Assembly: GCF_003046625.1 (NCBI RefSeq)
Contig: NZ_QAAD01000010.1
Span: 62,001 to 126,000, forward strand
Origin: Mangrovibacterium marinum
GTDB lineage: Bacteria; Bacteroidota; Bacteroidia; Bacteroidales; Prolixibacteraceae
Direction of reading: 5' to 3'
Length of the DNA stretch: 64,000 bases
The number at the start of each line of letters is the position of its first letter. Position 1 is the stretch's first letter. The notes under the pieces are model-generated. The model was not told the DNA's origin. It saw only the letters and a program-made list of their open reading frames with translations, and did no database searches. This document shows, in pieces, positions 52,769 to 61,822 of the stretch. A program made the position numbers and the translations under genes.

Positions 52769-53833
52769 ATGATGACAAATGTATTCAAGCTTATGGAATC
52801 GATGATGACACCAACGGTTGTGATGTTGTTGGTGGTGGTATTGTTGATTTTAAATCGGTGGATTTTCAATCGGATGCGATCAGCCGCCTCGGAACGATCA
52901 ATCACCCGGGGAGCAATATCTTTTGTGATTGTGCTGGCCGGGCTGTTGGCTTTCCTGCTTGTGTTGCCTGTCGAAAAGTCGCTGAAAGGGCAGTTGTTAG
53001 GCTTTCTGGGGATCGTCCTCAGTGCCGGAATTGCGTTAAGTTCAACTACTGTTTTAGGGAATCTGATTGCCGGGATCATGAACAACTCCATGAATCGCTT
53101 TCGGAACGGCGACCTGATCAGGATCGGCGATTTGCACGGGCGAGTCACCAAAAAAAGCATCTTCCATACCGAGATTCAGCTCGAGGACAGTAATTTTATC
53201 ACCGTTCCCAACCTGTATATTGCCAACAACCCGGTAAAATTAATTCGCAAAACAAATAGTGTTTTGGCCACAACGGTGTCGCTGGGCTACGACCTGCCGC
53301 GCGCTCAGGTGGAAAAAGCGCTTAAAGAGGCTGCCCTTGCCGCCGGATTGTCAGATCCTTATGTGTATATCACCGGCTTGGGCGATTTTTCGGTCGTTTA
53401 CAAGGTCCACGGGTTTTTGGACGATAGCGGCAAGTATTTTAGCGCTAGTTCGTTGCTCAACGCGATGGTGATGGATAAATTACACGAGGCGAAGATTGAG
53501 ATTGTGTCGCCGGCGTTTATGTATCAGCGGCGAGCCGATGACAAGGTTTTTGTCCCGCGGCAGCTTGCAGCGGATCGGGGGGAGGCTGATCGCAGCTCAC
53601 CGGAGGATCAGGTGTTTGACGAAGCGATAAAGTCTGAAAAAATTGAGGCGAAAAAGGACTACTTGCGCGAGATCGATCGGCAGCAGGAAGCCTTAAAAGA
53701 GCAGTTGAAGCAACTAAAAGACGAGCGGGAGATCGAAAAAATCAAATCGACGATATCGATGAATGAGGCCTTGAAAGAGCGTCTGGCGAAAAGTATCCGC
53801 GAGCAGATCGACCGCGATAAGGAGACGGATTGA
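52769..53833 (+). CDS. MscS-family small-conductance mechanosensitive channel
   Basis: 354 residues from the ATG at 52769 (another ATG follows directly); a longer in-frame start at 52703 overlaps the promoter and adds a polar leader. Three helices: VVMLLVVVLLILNRWIF, FVIVLAGLLAFLLVLPV and the pore helix LGIVLSAGIALSSTTVLGNL followed by the beta domain start (FRNGDLIRIGDLHGRV). The cytoplasmic vestibule follows (VSLGYDLPRAQVEKALKEA) and a charged coiled coil (about 270-354) extends the C-terminus. It releases solutes on hypo-osmotic shock. The last 40 bp of the gene are part of a 72-bp sequence duplicated beyond the ParDE module. Confidence 0.93.
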   Translation: MMTNVFKLMESMMTPTVVMLLVVVLLILNRWIFNRMRSAASERSITRGAISFVIVLAGLLAFLLVLPVEKSLKGQLLGFLGIVLSAGIALSSTTVLGNLIAGIMNNSMNRFRNGDLIRIGDLHGRVTKKSIFHTEIQLEDSNFITVPNLYIANNPVKLIRKTNSVLATTVSLGYDLPRAQVEKALKEAALAAGLSDPYVYITGLGDFSVVYKVHGFLDDSGKYFSASSLLNAMVMDKLHEAKIEIVSPAFMYQRRADDKVFVPRQLAADRGEADRSSPEDQVFDEAIKSEKIEAKKDYLREIDRQQEALKEQLKQLKDEREIEKIKSTISMNEALKERLAKSIREQIDRDKETD

Positions 53834-53865
53834 CAGTTGCGAAGGTTCAACAGCTCAGCTGGTGC
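53794..53865 (+). repeat. 72-bp direct repeat, copy 1 (end of the MscS gene)
   Basis: Covers the last 13 codons of the MscS gene, its stop and 32 bp beyond. It matches 54675-54746 at 61 of 72 positions without gaps (by eye). The ParDE module lies between the copies. Confidence 0.85.
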
Positions 53866-54004
53866 CCCCCTTTGTCTGCTCGAGCAAGTGACCGTTAGCT
53901 GTCTTTTATGCCATACCCGAAAATTTTATCTGTAAACTATTCAAGGTGTTTATGTTGTGGATGATAACTGCTTGTGGTGTTAGGTTCAATTATAGTGGGA
54001 AATT

Positions 54005-54023
54005 GCAAATGCGTTACATTTGC
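54005..54023. promoter_or_regulatory. Probable ParD operator: GCAAATG-N5-CATTTGC
   Basis: A perfect 7-bp inverted repeat overlaps the -33 box of the parDE promoter. ParD antitoxins are ribbon-helix-helix proteins that bind such palindromes and repress their own operon, so this is the likely autoregulatory site. Confidence 0.6.
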
Positions 54024-54050
54024 TGTTTTTACCCAAAATTGGTAACTTTG
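54019..54050 (+). promoter_or_regulatory. Promoter of the parDE operon
   Basis: TTTG (54019-54022), a 20-bp spacer and TAACTTTG (54043-54050) are an exact fit to the Bacteroidota -33/-7 consensus, 17 bp before the parD ATG. Confidence 0.75.
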
Positions 54051-54066
54051 AGTAAAATCATTTAAA

Positions 54067-54315
54067 ATGAAAAATACATCGATATCACTTGGGAGTTATT
54101 TTGATCAATTTGTACAATCTCAAGTATCTTCTGGTCGATATAAAAATGTAAGCGAAGTCATTCGCGCAGGACTTCGGCTTTTAGAAAATGAAGAAAGTAA
54201 AGTAATTGCTTTAAAAAATGCTATTCAGGAAGGATTAAACAGTCCACGAGTAGAAGATTTTGATTTTGATGAAAATCTAAAAAAACTTAAAGCAGAGAAG
54301 AGAAAAAATGGCTAA
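54067..54315 (+). CDS. parD: ParD-family antitoxin
   Basis: 82 residues. The N-terminal ribbon-helix-helix (TSISLGSYFDQFVQSQV, then YKNVSEVIRAGLRLLE) binds DNA as a dimer; the C-terminal half (LKNAIQEGLNSP and the acidic DFDFDEN) wraps the toxin. It neutralises the ParE toxin encoded next, with which it overlaps by 8 bp, and represses the operon through the nearby palindrome. Confidence 0.95.
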   Translation: MKNTSISLGSYFDQFVQSQVSSGRYKNVSEVIRAGLRLLENEESKVIALKNAIQEGLNSPRVEDFDFDENLKKLKAEKRKNG

Positions 54316-54607
54316 AGTTATTTTAAGACAAGAAGCCATTGATGATTTAAATGATATTTGGGATTATACGTTTGAACAATGGGACGAAAAACAGGCCGAT
54401 AAATATTATTCAATGTTGAAATTTGCGTGTAAGGAAATTGGAGGTAATCCTGAAATTGGTCGGGAATATCTTGCAATAAGTGCCAATTTATTCGGATTTA
54501 AATCTGGGAAACACATCATTTTCTACGATCTAATTTCAAAAGATGAGATAGAGATTGTTAGGATATTACACGAAAGAATGGATTTAAAGATCAGGCTGAC
54601 AGAATAA
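54308..54607 (+). CDS. parE: ParE/RelE-superfamily toxin
   Basis: 99 residues. AIDDLNDIWDYTFEQWDEKQA and the ending SGKHIIFYDL, EIEIVRILHERMD are typical of ParE toxins, which poison DNA gyrase. It is translated from an ATG inside parD (8-bp overlap). The A/T-rich composition differs from the neighbouring MscS and Mop genes, which together with the flanking duplication suggests insertion of the pair. Confidence 0.95.
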   Translation: MAKVILRQEAIDDLNDIWDYTFEQWDEKQADKYYSMLKFACKEIGGNPEIGREYLAISANLFGFKSGKHIIFYDLISKDEIEIVRILHERMDLKIRLTE

Positions 54608-54918
54608 TCACTTAGTCTCAAATCAAGCATCGCTTGCATACGCATGTCTCCGGCTTACATAGGATCAACGGGTTTATCCGCTAGCAGATTGACCGCGATC
54701 AGGATCCGGATTGATCGTTGCGAAGGTTTAACCGCTCAACTTGTGCGCAAGCGTGGTTATTGGCTTGCAAACCCGAAATGACTGTTGCACAACAGGCGGC
54801 AACAAGGCCCTTTAGCTCCCGAACCTGTTTTATAAAAGTGCCGATTGTTGCATTCAGTTTGGATGGATGTCGTATTATTGAAAGAGTTGTTACCTCAAAT
54901 CTAACAAAAAACGAAGCT
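54608..54918. other. 311-bp region between parE and the Mop gene
   Basis: Contains the second copy of the 72-bp repeat (54675-54746). An open frame from 54718 runs in frame into the Mop-domain gene, but its first 67 codons come from this repeat and are unlike the family. Nothing else recognised. Confidence 0.5.
54675..54746 (+). repeat. 72-bp direct repeat, copy 2 (derived from the end of the MscS gene)
   Basis: Matches 53794-53865 at about 85% without gaps, including TTGCGAAGGTT and GACCGCGAT blocks and the former stop region. It lies 67 bp after parE. Confidence 0.85.
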
Positions 54919-55338
54919 ATGAAACTGAGTGCACAAAATCGAATGAAAGGCATCGTTCTTGCCATCACGGAAGGACTGGTGATTTCGGAAATAAATATAG
55001 AGCTTGATAACGGAATTCTGGTTGACGCGCTGATTACCAATAGTGCGGTTGAAAGTTTAGAGCTGGAACGCGAAGGTGAAGTGCTGGTGTGTGTGAACGC
55101 GGCTAGTGTGATGCTTGCTGCGGGCGATGTTCAAATTAGTGCACGAAATATCTTTCCCGGAAAAATCGAATCGATTACTGATGGAATGGTCAGCACGCAG
55201 GTGGTGCTAAACCTGGGGCGCGGATCGGAGCTTACTGCACTGATCAGTAAGTCGTCGGCCGACGAGATGGAGCTGGCTGTGGGGCAGGAGCTCGTCGCGG
55301 TGGTGAATGCCTGGTCGGTAACGCTGGGGCTCACCTAA
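54919..55338 (+). CDS. Double Mop (TOBE) domain molybdate-binding protein
   Basis: 139 residues from the ATG at 54919, where the family begins (MKLSAQNRMKGIVLAITEGL); an earlier in-frame ATG was rejected. Two Mop domains in tandem: residues about 3-66 and 72-137 (ARNIFPGKIESITDGMVSTQ). Such molbindins store or buffer molybdate/tungstate in the cytoplasm. The next gene is trmO, whose family is often found beside molybdenum genes. Confidence 0.9.
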   Translation: MKLSAQNRMKGIVLAITEGLVISEINIELDNGILVDALITNSAVESLELEREGEVLVCVNAASVMLAAGDVQISARNIFPGKIESITDGMVSTQVVLNLGRGSELTALISKSSADEMELAVGQELVAVVNAWSVTLGLT

Positions 55339-55681
55339 GCGCGGCAAACTACCGATGCAGATGCCGGTGGTTTTCGTTTGGTAGCTGTTGTTAACCCAAT
55401 ATCAATGTCTACAATCTTGTAGGCAACGAGTCCCGGAAGCCTACAAAAATGTTAGATTTGAAATCCGTCGAAGCCGAAAGGTGTTGATCTTCAATGCTGG
55501 CTTTCCTTCTTTTGTTTATGGCGCGTTATCTGTTGCGTGAATAACTGTTTTTGCATCATGAGACTGTGGCGCCAACGCAAAAAGGTCATTGTGCAGTGCT
55601 GCCCGGCCGGGGTCGATTGGTGAAGGCTGTAGTTTGGCTCTGCCGCATGATGCCAATGAAATAACTATCAAAAGATTCAGT
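55339..55681. other. 343-bp region between the Mop gene and trmO
   Basis: Contains TAGATTTG at 55453-55460, a possible -7 box without a clear -33 partner, and a small CTACAA/TTGTAG hairpin near 55409. No riboswitch structure was recognised. Confidence 0.4.
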
Positions 55682-56197
55682 ATGAGTAGGATTAATCGTG
55701 AATTGCAATCGATCAGTTTTGAGCCAATTGGCGTGATCTACACGCCCCATGTCGATTTGGTGAATATGCCTGTTCAGCCGGTAGGGGCCAAAGGTGTCGA
55801 GGGCCATTTCGAGTTAAAACCCGAACTCGCCCAGGGTTTAACTGATCTGGACGGATTCTCGCATATCACCCTCATTTATTTTCTGCACGAAGTGGGGGGC
55901 TACGATCTGATGGTGAAACCGTTTATGGATGATCGGAAGCACGGAATTTTTGCCACGCGCTCGCCCAAGCGTCCTTGTGCCATTGGCCTGTCAACGGTTC
56001 GTTTGTTACGCATCGAAGAGAATAAGCTGTTCTTTGAAGGAGCCGATATGTTAACCGGTACTCCCTTGCTCGATATTAAACCTTTTTTCAGGCAGACCGA
56101 TAACCGCCCCGAGGCCATCTCGGGCTGGTTGGATGAAAAGGACGAAACACTCGCGCATTCCCAGCGGTCAGACGATCGCTTTGTTCAATCGCGTTGA
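55682..56197 (+). CDS. trmO: TrmO-type tRNA (t6A37-N6) methyltransferase homologue
   Basis: 171 residues from the ATG at 55682; a longer in-frame start adds 31 unlikely residues. The family pattern is clear: FEPIGVIYTPHVD, GHFELKPELAQGLTDLDGFSHI, HGIFATRSPKRPCAIGLSTV and LTGTPLLDIKPF. TrmO is a SAM-dependent beta-barrel methyltransferase that modifies N6 of threonylcarbamoyladenosine 37 in some tRNAs. The C-terminal catalytic extension of the E. coli enzyme is lacking, as in many short homologues, so activity may differ. Confidence 0.88.
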   Translation: MSRINRELQSISFEPIGVIYTPHVDLVNMPVQPVGAKGVEGHFELKPELAQGLTDLDGFSHITLIYFLHEVGGYDLMVKPFMDDRKHGIFATRSPKRPCAIGLSTVRLLRIEENKLFFEGADMLTGTPLLDIKPFFRQTDNRPEAISGWLDEKDETLAHSQRSDDRFVQSR

Positions 56198-56594
56198 AAA
56201 GCAGAATCAATTAAGTTGATAAAAATAGGATTATGAAGGCCTAAGCTGTGGTGCCGGATGCTTTGCCGCTCTGAGGTCGGTTGATGAGGCCGCGACTCGG
56301 GAAGGCGTTCTATTATCTCGTCGATTTTTTTTGTGGATATTCAGCTTTTAAAGCTCGTCGCCGATGAACCAAATAAACAATAAACCGTTATTCCTCCTTA
56401 GTTCTCGTTTTTTAATTTTTTTATTTCTTAACATGAAATTGGGTAATTTTCACTAAACTTATCGACGTTTTTTTTGCGCCCGGGGAGCATTGTTCGCGCG
56501 ATTACCGAACAGCTTTTCGTTGTTTTTGCGACTTTAAAATTCAGAACGACTGATATTTAGTTAGTCTAATTACCGATACATAAACTAATAGAAC
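56198..56594. other. 397-bp region upstream of the V-ATPase operon
   Basis: Must hold the promoter of the V-ATPase operon. It is T-rich around 56400-56480, but no clear TAnnTTTG box with a -33 partner was found. No gene recognised. Confidence 0.45.
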
Positions 56595-57197
56595 ATGGAA
56601 AACAGACTTCAGGAATTAACTGAAAAAATCTACCGTGAAGGAGTGGAGAAAGGCAATGAGGAAGCAAACCGAATTATAGACCAGGCCACCGACGAGGCCA
56701 GGCAGCTTACTCAGCAGGCTGAGCAGGATGCCCGGGCGATTCTGGAAAAAGCCCGCAAGGAGGCATCCGACATGCGTCGCAGCATTCAGGCCGAATTAAA
56801 ATTATCGTACGAGCAGGCTGTCTCTACCCTCAAGCAGGAAATAGCTCAATTGATCAGTGACTCGATTGTCGACAAAGCAAGCCAACAAACAATTAACGAC
56901 AAGAATTTTTTCAACACATTTTTACTCAAACTTGCCGGTAGCTGGAGCGAAACGCAGGATTTACGGCTTTCGATTCCCGAAAACGACGAGCAGGGCATTG
57001 AAGCTTATCTGGCGAAAAACGCTTCCGAGATCTTAAAGAAGGGCCTGAGGGTTGAAAAAGTGGCCGGAATAAAGACGGGCTTCCAGCTCGGACCTGCCGA
57101 TGGCAGCTACAAAGTGAGCTTTACCGATACCGAGTTTGAAAACTTTTTGAAAGAGTTGCTGCGCCCTCGCGTAGCCAAACTGCTTTTCGAAAACTAA
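56595..57197 (+). CDS. atpE: V-type ATP synthase subunit E
   Basis: 200 residues. The long N-terminal coiled coil (ARQLTQQAEQDARAILEKA) and the C-terminal globular part ending LLRPRVAKLLFEN match subunit E of bacterial/archaeal V/A-type ATPases, part of the peripheral stalk. It is the first gene of an operon E-DUF2764-A-B-D-I-K, 13 bp before the next gene. Confidence 0.9.
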   Translation: MENRLQELTEKIYREGVEKGNEEANRIIDQATDEARQLTQQAEQDARAILEKARKEASDMRRSIQAELKLSYEQAVSTLKQEIAQLISDSIVDKASQQTINDKNFFNTFLLKLAGSWSETQDLRLSIPENDEQGIEAYLAKNASEILKKGLRVEKVAGIKTGFQLGPADGSYKVSFTDTEFENFLKELLRPRVAKLLFEN

Positions 57198-57210
57198 TCA
57201 GTTCGCAGAT

Positions 57211-58062
57211 ATGAGCCAATATTACTATCTGGTATCCGGACTGCCGGAATTGTCTCCGGATGACCACAGGGTTCCTGTAAGTATGACTGAGCTGAAGGAG
57301 CTGCTGATTGAAAACCTGAGCGCCGCGGATTTGGAGCTGATCAAGCTGTTTTTTCTGAAATACGATAATCAGAACCTGCTGGCTTACCTGGCTAGCTCCG
57401 AAAGCGAGTTGAATGCGCTGGGAAACCTCTCGGGTGTGCAACTGGGCGAGATTATTCGCGAGAATAAAGAGCTTGAACGCCCTGCGGTGCCCGCCATGCC
57501 TCCCTATTTTGTGCCCTTCCTGCAAGCTTACCTGGCCGATAAGCAGGTGGAGCAGTTCCCCGAGCTTTCGGCCGAGGATCAGCTGGCAAGCTTGTACTAC
57601 GATTATGCCTGCCAGTGCGATAATCCCTTTATCGCCAACTTTTTTCGCTTCATGTTGAATGTGAAAAATATCCTGATTGCACACCAATGCCGCATCTCTG
57701 GTTACGACCTGTCGCAAACCATTGTTGGCGACAACGACATTGCCCGGCTGATACGGACCAGCAACGCTAAAGATTTTGGCTTGAGTGGTGAACTGGATTA
57801 TCTGGACGATGTGCTTCAGATTGCAGAGGAGGAAAATCTGTTGGAACGCGAGATGAACCTGGATGAGCTGATCTGGAACTACCTGGACGAAAATTCATTC
57901 TTCCACTATTTCTCGGTTGAACGAGTCTTTACCTATCTGATCAAAATTGATATGCTCGGCCGTTGGGAAAATATGCGCCGGCAAGATGGCCAGACGGTAT
58001 TCCGTCGTGTTATCGGTGGCTACAAAAAAGCTTACCGGTTTGCTGATGAGTTTAAAGTGTAA
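57211..58062 (+). CDS. DUF2764 family V-ATPase-associated protein
   Basis: 283 residues. SQYYYLVSGLPEL opens the chain, as in DUF2764 proteins that occupy this position in V-ATPase operons of Bacteroidota and relatives. The chain is helical (EELIWNYLDENSFFHYFS-like segments) with no transmembrane helix. Its place between E and A, where other operons have subunit C, suggests it replaces C as the link between stalk and membrane ring; that is inference. Confidence 0.88.
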   Translation: MSQYYYLVSGLPELSPDDHRVPVSMTELKELLIENLSAADLELIKLFFLKYDNQNLLAYLASSESELNALGNLSGVQLGEIIRENKELERPAVPAMPPYFVPFLQAYLADKQVEQFPELSAEDQLASLYYDYACQCDNPFIANFFRFMLNVKNILIAHQCRISGYDLSQTIVGDNDIARLIRTSNAKDFGLSGELDYLDDVLQIAEEENLLEREMNLDELIWNYLDENSFFHYFSVERVFTYLIKIDMLGRWENMRRQDGQTVFRRVIGGYKKAYRFADEFKV

Positions 58063-58100
58063 TGAAATAAAATCAAAAAAAAGTATACAAAATATTGCGT

Positions 58101-59855
58101 ATGGCAGCCAAAGGAAAAGTAAAAGGAGTCATTGCCAACCTGGTTATTGTTGAAGCAACCGAGGCAATCTCCCAAAACGAAATATGCTACATTGCTGTGG
58201 GCGACCGCAGACTGATGGCTGAAGTCATTAAAGTAATCGGGACAAATGTTTATGTGCAGGTGTTCGAAAGTACCCGGGGAATGCGTGTTGGCGACCAGGT
58301 AGAATTTGCCGGTCACCTGCTGGAGGTAACCCTGGGGCCCGGAATCCTGTCGAAAAACTACGATGGCCTGCAAAACGACCTGGACAAAATGCACGGCGTC
58401 TTTCTCAAACGGGGGGAGTATACCTTCCCGCTGGATGAGGATAAATTGTGGGACTTCAAACCCCTGGCCAAAGCAGGCGACCCGGTGGAGGCCGGAAGCT
58501 GGCTGGGCGAGGTAGACGAAAACTATCAGCCCCACAAAATTATGGTTCCCTTTGTGTTTGAAGGAAGCTACACGGTGAAAAAAGTAGCCGAAGCAGGACA
58601 GTACACCATCAGCGACCAGATAGCGGTGCTCACCGACAAGGATGGGCAGGAAATTCCGGTGACCATGATGCAGAAATGGCCGGTGAAAAGAGCCATTAAA
58701 GCGTATCGCGAAAAACCCCGCCCATTTAAGTTGCTCGAAACCGGCGTGCGCACCATCGATACGGTAAACCCCATTGCCGAAGGGGGAACAGGTTTTATCC
58801 CCGGCCCCTTTGGTACCGGAAAAACCGTGTTGCAGCACGCCATATCCAAGCAGGCTGAAGCCGACATCGTGATTATTGCGGCCTGTGGCGAACGGGCCAA
58901 CGAGGTGGTTGAAATCTTCACCGAATTTCCGGAGCTGGACGACCCGCATACCGGTCGTAAGTTGATGGAACGGACAACGATTATTGCCAACACTTCGAAC
59001 ATGCCGGTTGCTGCCCGCGAAGCATCGGTGTACACAGCCATGACCCTGGCCGAATACTACCGGGCCATGGGCTTGCGTGTGTTGCTGATGGCCGATTCAA
59101 CCTCGCGTTGGGCACAGGCTTTGCGCGAGATGTCCAATCGTCTGGAAGAGCTTCCCGGACCGGATGCCTTCCCGATGGACTTGTCGGCCGTAATTGCCAA
59201 CTTCTATGCCCGTGCCGGCTACGTGTACCTGAACAATGGTGCAACCGGTTCCATAACCTTTATTGGTACGGTGTCGCCGGCCGGGGGGAACCTGAAAGAG
59301 CCGGTTACCGAATCGACCAAAAAAGCAGCACGTTGTTTCTTTGCTCTTCAGCAGTCGCGCGCCGACGGAAAACGTTACCCGGCGATTAACCCGATTGATA
59401 GTTATTCGAAATACCTGGAGTATCCCGAGTTTCAGGATTATATTGCCCAGCGGGTTGATGGCGAATGGGTTGGCAAGGTAAATGAGCTGAAACGAATGCT
59501 GCAACGCGGGCTCGAGGTGAGTGAGCAGATGAACATCCTGGGCGACGACGGTGTACCGTTGGATTATCACTTCACCTTCTGGAAAGCGGAAGTGATTGAC
59601 TTTGTCATTCTGCAACAGGATGCCTTCGACAAAATCGATGCGGTAACCCCGCTTGAACGTCAGGAATATATGGTGAACAAGGTGTTGGAAATCTGTCACA
59701 GCGACTTTGCCTTCGACTCGTTTACTGAAGTGGGCCCCTATTTTAAGCGGGTCATTCACTTGCTTCGTCAAATGAACTACTCGGAATTTCAATCAGAGAA
59801 GTTCAATGATTATGAGCAGGAATTGCGTGAAATTGTTTTCGAAGCAGTCAATTAA
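58101..59855 (+). CDS. atpA: V-type ATP synthase catalytic subunit A
   Basis: 584 residues from the ATG at 58101 (a TTG 6 bp upstream was not used). The P-loop is GPFGTGKT (235-242), followed by the catalytic Glu in CGERANEV, MADSTSRWA and the non-homologous insert region (about 115-185) typical of V/A-type A subunits. It binds and turns over ATP at the A/B interface. A spacing of 38 bp separates it from DUF2764. Confidence 0.96.
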   Translation: MAAKGKVKGVIANLVIVEATEAISQNEICYIAVGDRRLMAEVIKVIGTNVYVQVFESTRGMRVGDQVEFAGHLLEVTLGPGILSKNYDGLQNDLDKMHGVFLKRGEYTFPLDEDKLWDFKPLAKAGDPVEAGSWLGEVDENYQPHKIMVPFVFEGSYTVKKVAEAGQYTISDQIAVLTDKDGQEIPVTMMQKWPVKRAIKAYREKPRPFKLLETGVRTIDTVNPIAEGGTGFIPGPFGTGKTVLQHAISKQAEADIVIIAACGERANEVVEIFTEFPELDDPHTGRKLMERTTIIANTSNMPVAAREASVYTAMTLAEYYRAMGLRVLLMADSTSRWAQALREMSNRLEELPGPDAFPMDLSAVIANFYARAGYVYLNNGATGSITFIGTVSPAGGNLKEPVTESTKKAARCFFALQQSRADGKRYPAINPIDSYSKYLEYPEFQDYIAQRVDGEWVGKVNELKRMLQRGLEVSEQMNILGDDGVPLDYHFTFWKAEVIDFVILQQDAFDKIDAVTPLERQEYMVNKVLEICHSDFAFDSFTEVGPYFKRVIHLLRQMNYSEFQSEKFNDYEQELREIVFEAVN

Positions 59856-59873
59856 AAAACAGGAGGAACAGAT

Positions 59874-61196
59874 ATGGCAAACAAAGCCTTTCAGAAAATA
59901 TATACAAAAATTACCCAGATAACGAAAGCAACGGTAAGCCTGAAAGCCACTGATGTGGGCTACGACGAGCTGGCTACCATTAACGGAAAGCTGGGGCAGG
60001 TGGTAAAAATTATGAACGACGAGATTACCCTGCAAGTGTTTGGCGGAACCGAAGGGATTCCCAACGATGCGGAGGTGATCTTCATTGGAAAATCGCCTAC
60101 ATTGAAGGTGAGCGATCAGCTGGCCGGCCGCTTTTTCGATGCCTTTGGCTATCCTATTGACGGCGGTCCTGATGTGGAAGGTGTTGAAGTGGAGATCGGT
60201 GGCCCGTCGGTTAATCCGGTGCGCCGCAAGCAGCCCAGCGAGTTGATTGCTACGGGTATTGCCGGAATCGATTTGAACAACACGCTGGTGTCGGGGCAAA
60301 AAATACCGTTTTTTGCCGACCCCGATCAACCCTACAACCAGGTGATGGCTAACGTTGCCCTGCGCGCCAAGGCCGATAAGATTATCCTGGGTGGTATGGG
60401 ATTAACCAACGACGACTACTTGTATTTCAAGCAGGTGTTCGACAATGCCGGTGCACTCGACCGCATCATCAGCTTTGTAAACACCACCGAGAACCCGCCC
60501 GTTGAGCGCTTGCTGGTACCCGATATGGCCCTGACGGCAGCTGAATATTTTGCAGTTGAGAAAAATGAGAGCGTCCTGGTGCTGCTTACCGACATGACCC
60601 TGTATGCCGATGCTTTGTCGATCGTGTCGAACCGGATGGACCAAATCCCGTCGAAGGATAGTATGCCCGGGTCTCTGTATTCCGACCTGGCGAAGATCTA
60701 CGAAAAAGCCGTTCAGTTTCCCGATGGCGGATCAATCACCATCATTGCCGTAACGACCTTGTCGGGCGGCGATATTACCCACGCCATCCCTGATAACACC
60801 GGTTATATTACCGAAGGACAGCTGTTCCTTCGTCGCGACACAGAAATCGGTAAGGTCATTGTCGATCCTTTCCGAAGTTTGTCGCGCTTAAAACAGCTGG
60901 TAATCGGTAAGAAGACGCGCGAAGACCACCCGCAGGTGATGAACGCAGCCGTACGTTTGTTTGCCGATGCGGCCAATGCGCGTACCAAGCAGGAAAATGG
61001 TTTCGACCTGACGGACTATGATATGCGAAGCCTTACTTTTGCCCGCGACTATTCCAACGAAATATTGGCCATCGATGTCAATATTAGCACCGAAGAGATG
61101 CTGAATACGACCTGGAACCTGTTTGGGAAGCATTTTAAGAAGGAAGAGGTTGGGCTGCGCGAAGAATTTGTGACGAAGTATTGGTCTGAAAACTAG
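59874..61196 (+). CDS. atpB: V-type ATP synthase subunit B
   Basis: 440 residues. It has the alpha/beta ATPase fold without a working P-loop (PFFADPDQPYNQVMANVALR), and conserved SDLAKIYEKAV and TTLSGGDITHAIPDNTGYIT (read in parts). It makes the non-catalytic half of the nucleotide sites with A. An AGGAGG motif lies 7 bp before the ATG, unusual among these genes. Confidence 0.96.
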   Translation: MANKAFQKIYTKITQITKATVSLKATDVGYDELATINGKLGQVVKIMNDEITLQVFGGTEGIPNDAEVIFIGKSPTLKVSDQLAGRFFDAFGYPIDGGPDVEGVEVEIGGPSVNPVRRKQPSELIATGIAGIDLNNTLVSGQKIPFFADPDQPYNQVMANVALRAKADKIILGGMGLTNDDYLYFKQVFDNAGALDRIISFVNTTENPPVERLLVPDMALTAAEYFAVEKNESVLVLLTDMTLYADALSIVSNRMDQIPSKDSMPGSLYSDLAKIYEKAVQFPDGGSITIIAVTTLSGGDITHAIPDNTGYITEGQLFLRRDTEIGKVIVDPFRSLSRLKQLVIGKKTREDHPQVMNAAVRLFADAANARTKQENGFDLTDYDMRSLTFARDYSNEILAIDVNISTEEMLNTTWNLFGKHFKKEEVGLREEFVTKYWSEN

Positions 61197-61219
61197 ATCG
61201 GGAAACGAAACAAAATCTT

Positions 61220-61822
61220 ATGGCAGTAAAATTTCAATATAACAAAACTTCGCTCCAGGGGCTCGAAAAGAATCTGAAGATTCGCGTCCGTGCGTTGCCA
61301 ACCATCAAGAGTAAAGAGTCAGCTTTACGGGTGGAGGTGAAAAAGGCCAAAAGTGACGTGCAGCTTTTGGACGACAAGTTTGAGCAACTGATAAAAGCGA
61401 ATGAAGAAATGATGGTGCTCTACGGTGAGTACGACCCGTCGTTACTCGAAGTGTCCGATGTGCTGGTTGAACAGCAAAAAATTGCCGGCGTTAAAATACC
61501 GGTGTTCAAGGGAGTCGATTTCGATCAGCAACCCTTCAGCCTGTTCAACAGTCCGAGCTGGTTGCCGGGGGGAATCGTCAAAATCCGTGAACTGGCAGCG
61601 GTGGCGCTCGAACGTGAATTTTATTTTCACAAGGTAGCACTGCTGGAATACGCCCGGAAGAAAACCACCCAGAAGGTAAACCTGTTCGAAAAGGTTCAAA
61701 TTCCGGGATTTGAAGATGCAATCCGGAAGATTAAACGATTTTTGGAAGATGAGGAAAACCTGAGTAAGGCGGCTCAAAAAATTGTGAAATCGCGACAAGA
61801 AGAAACGGAGGAACCAGTATGA
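61220..61822 (+). CDS. atpD: V-type ATP synthase subunit D
   Basis: 200 residues; the N-terminal (FQYNKTSLQGLEKNLKIRVR) and C-terminal (EYARKKTTQKVNLFEKVQIP) helices form the antiparallel coiled coil of the central rotor shaft. It overlaps subunit I by 4 bp (ATGA). Confidence 0.94.
   Translation: MAVKFQYNKTSLQGLEKNLKIRVRALPTIKSKESALRVEVKKAKSDVQLLDDKFEQLIKANEEMMVLYGEYDPSLLEVSDVLVEQQKIAGVKIPVFKGVDFDQQPFSLFNSPSWLPGGIVKIRELAAVALEREFYFHKVALLEYARKKTTQKVNLFEKVQIPGFEDAIRKIKRFLEDEENLSKAAQKIVKSRQEETEEPV

Noticed and set aside
54718-54918. N-terminal extension of the Mop protein
   Set aside because: Its codons come from the duplicated MscS end and intergenic DNA; the family starts at the ATG at 54919.
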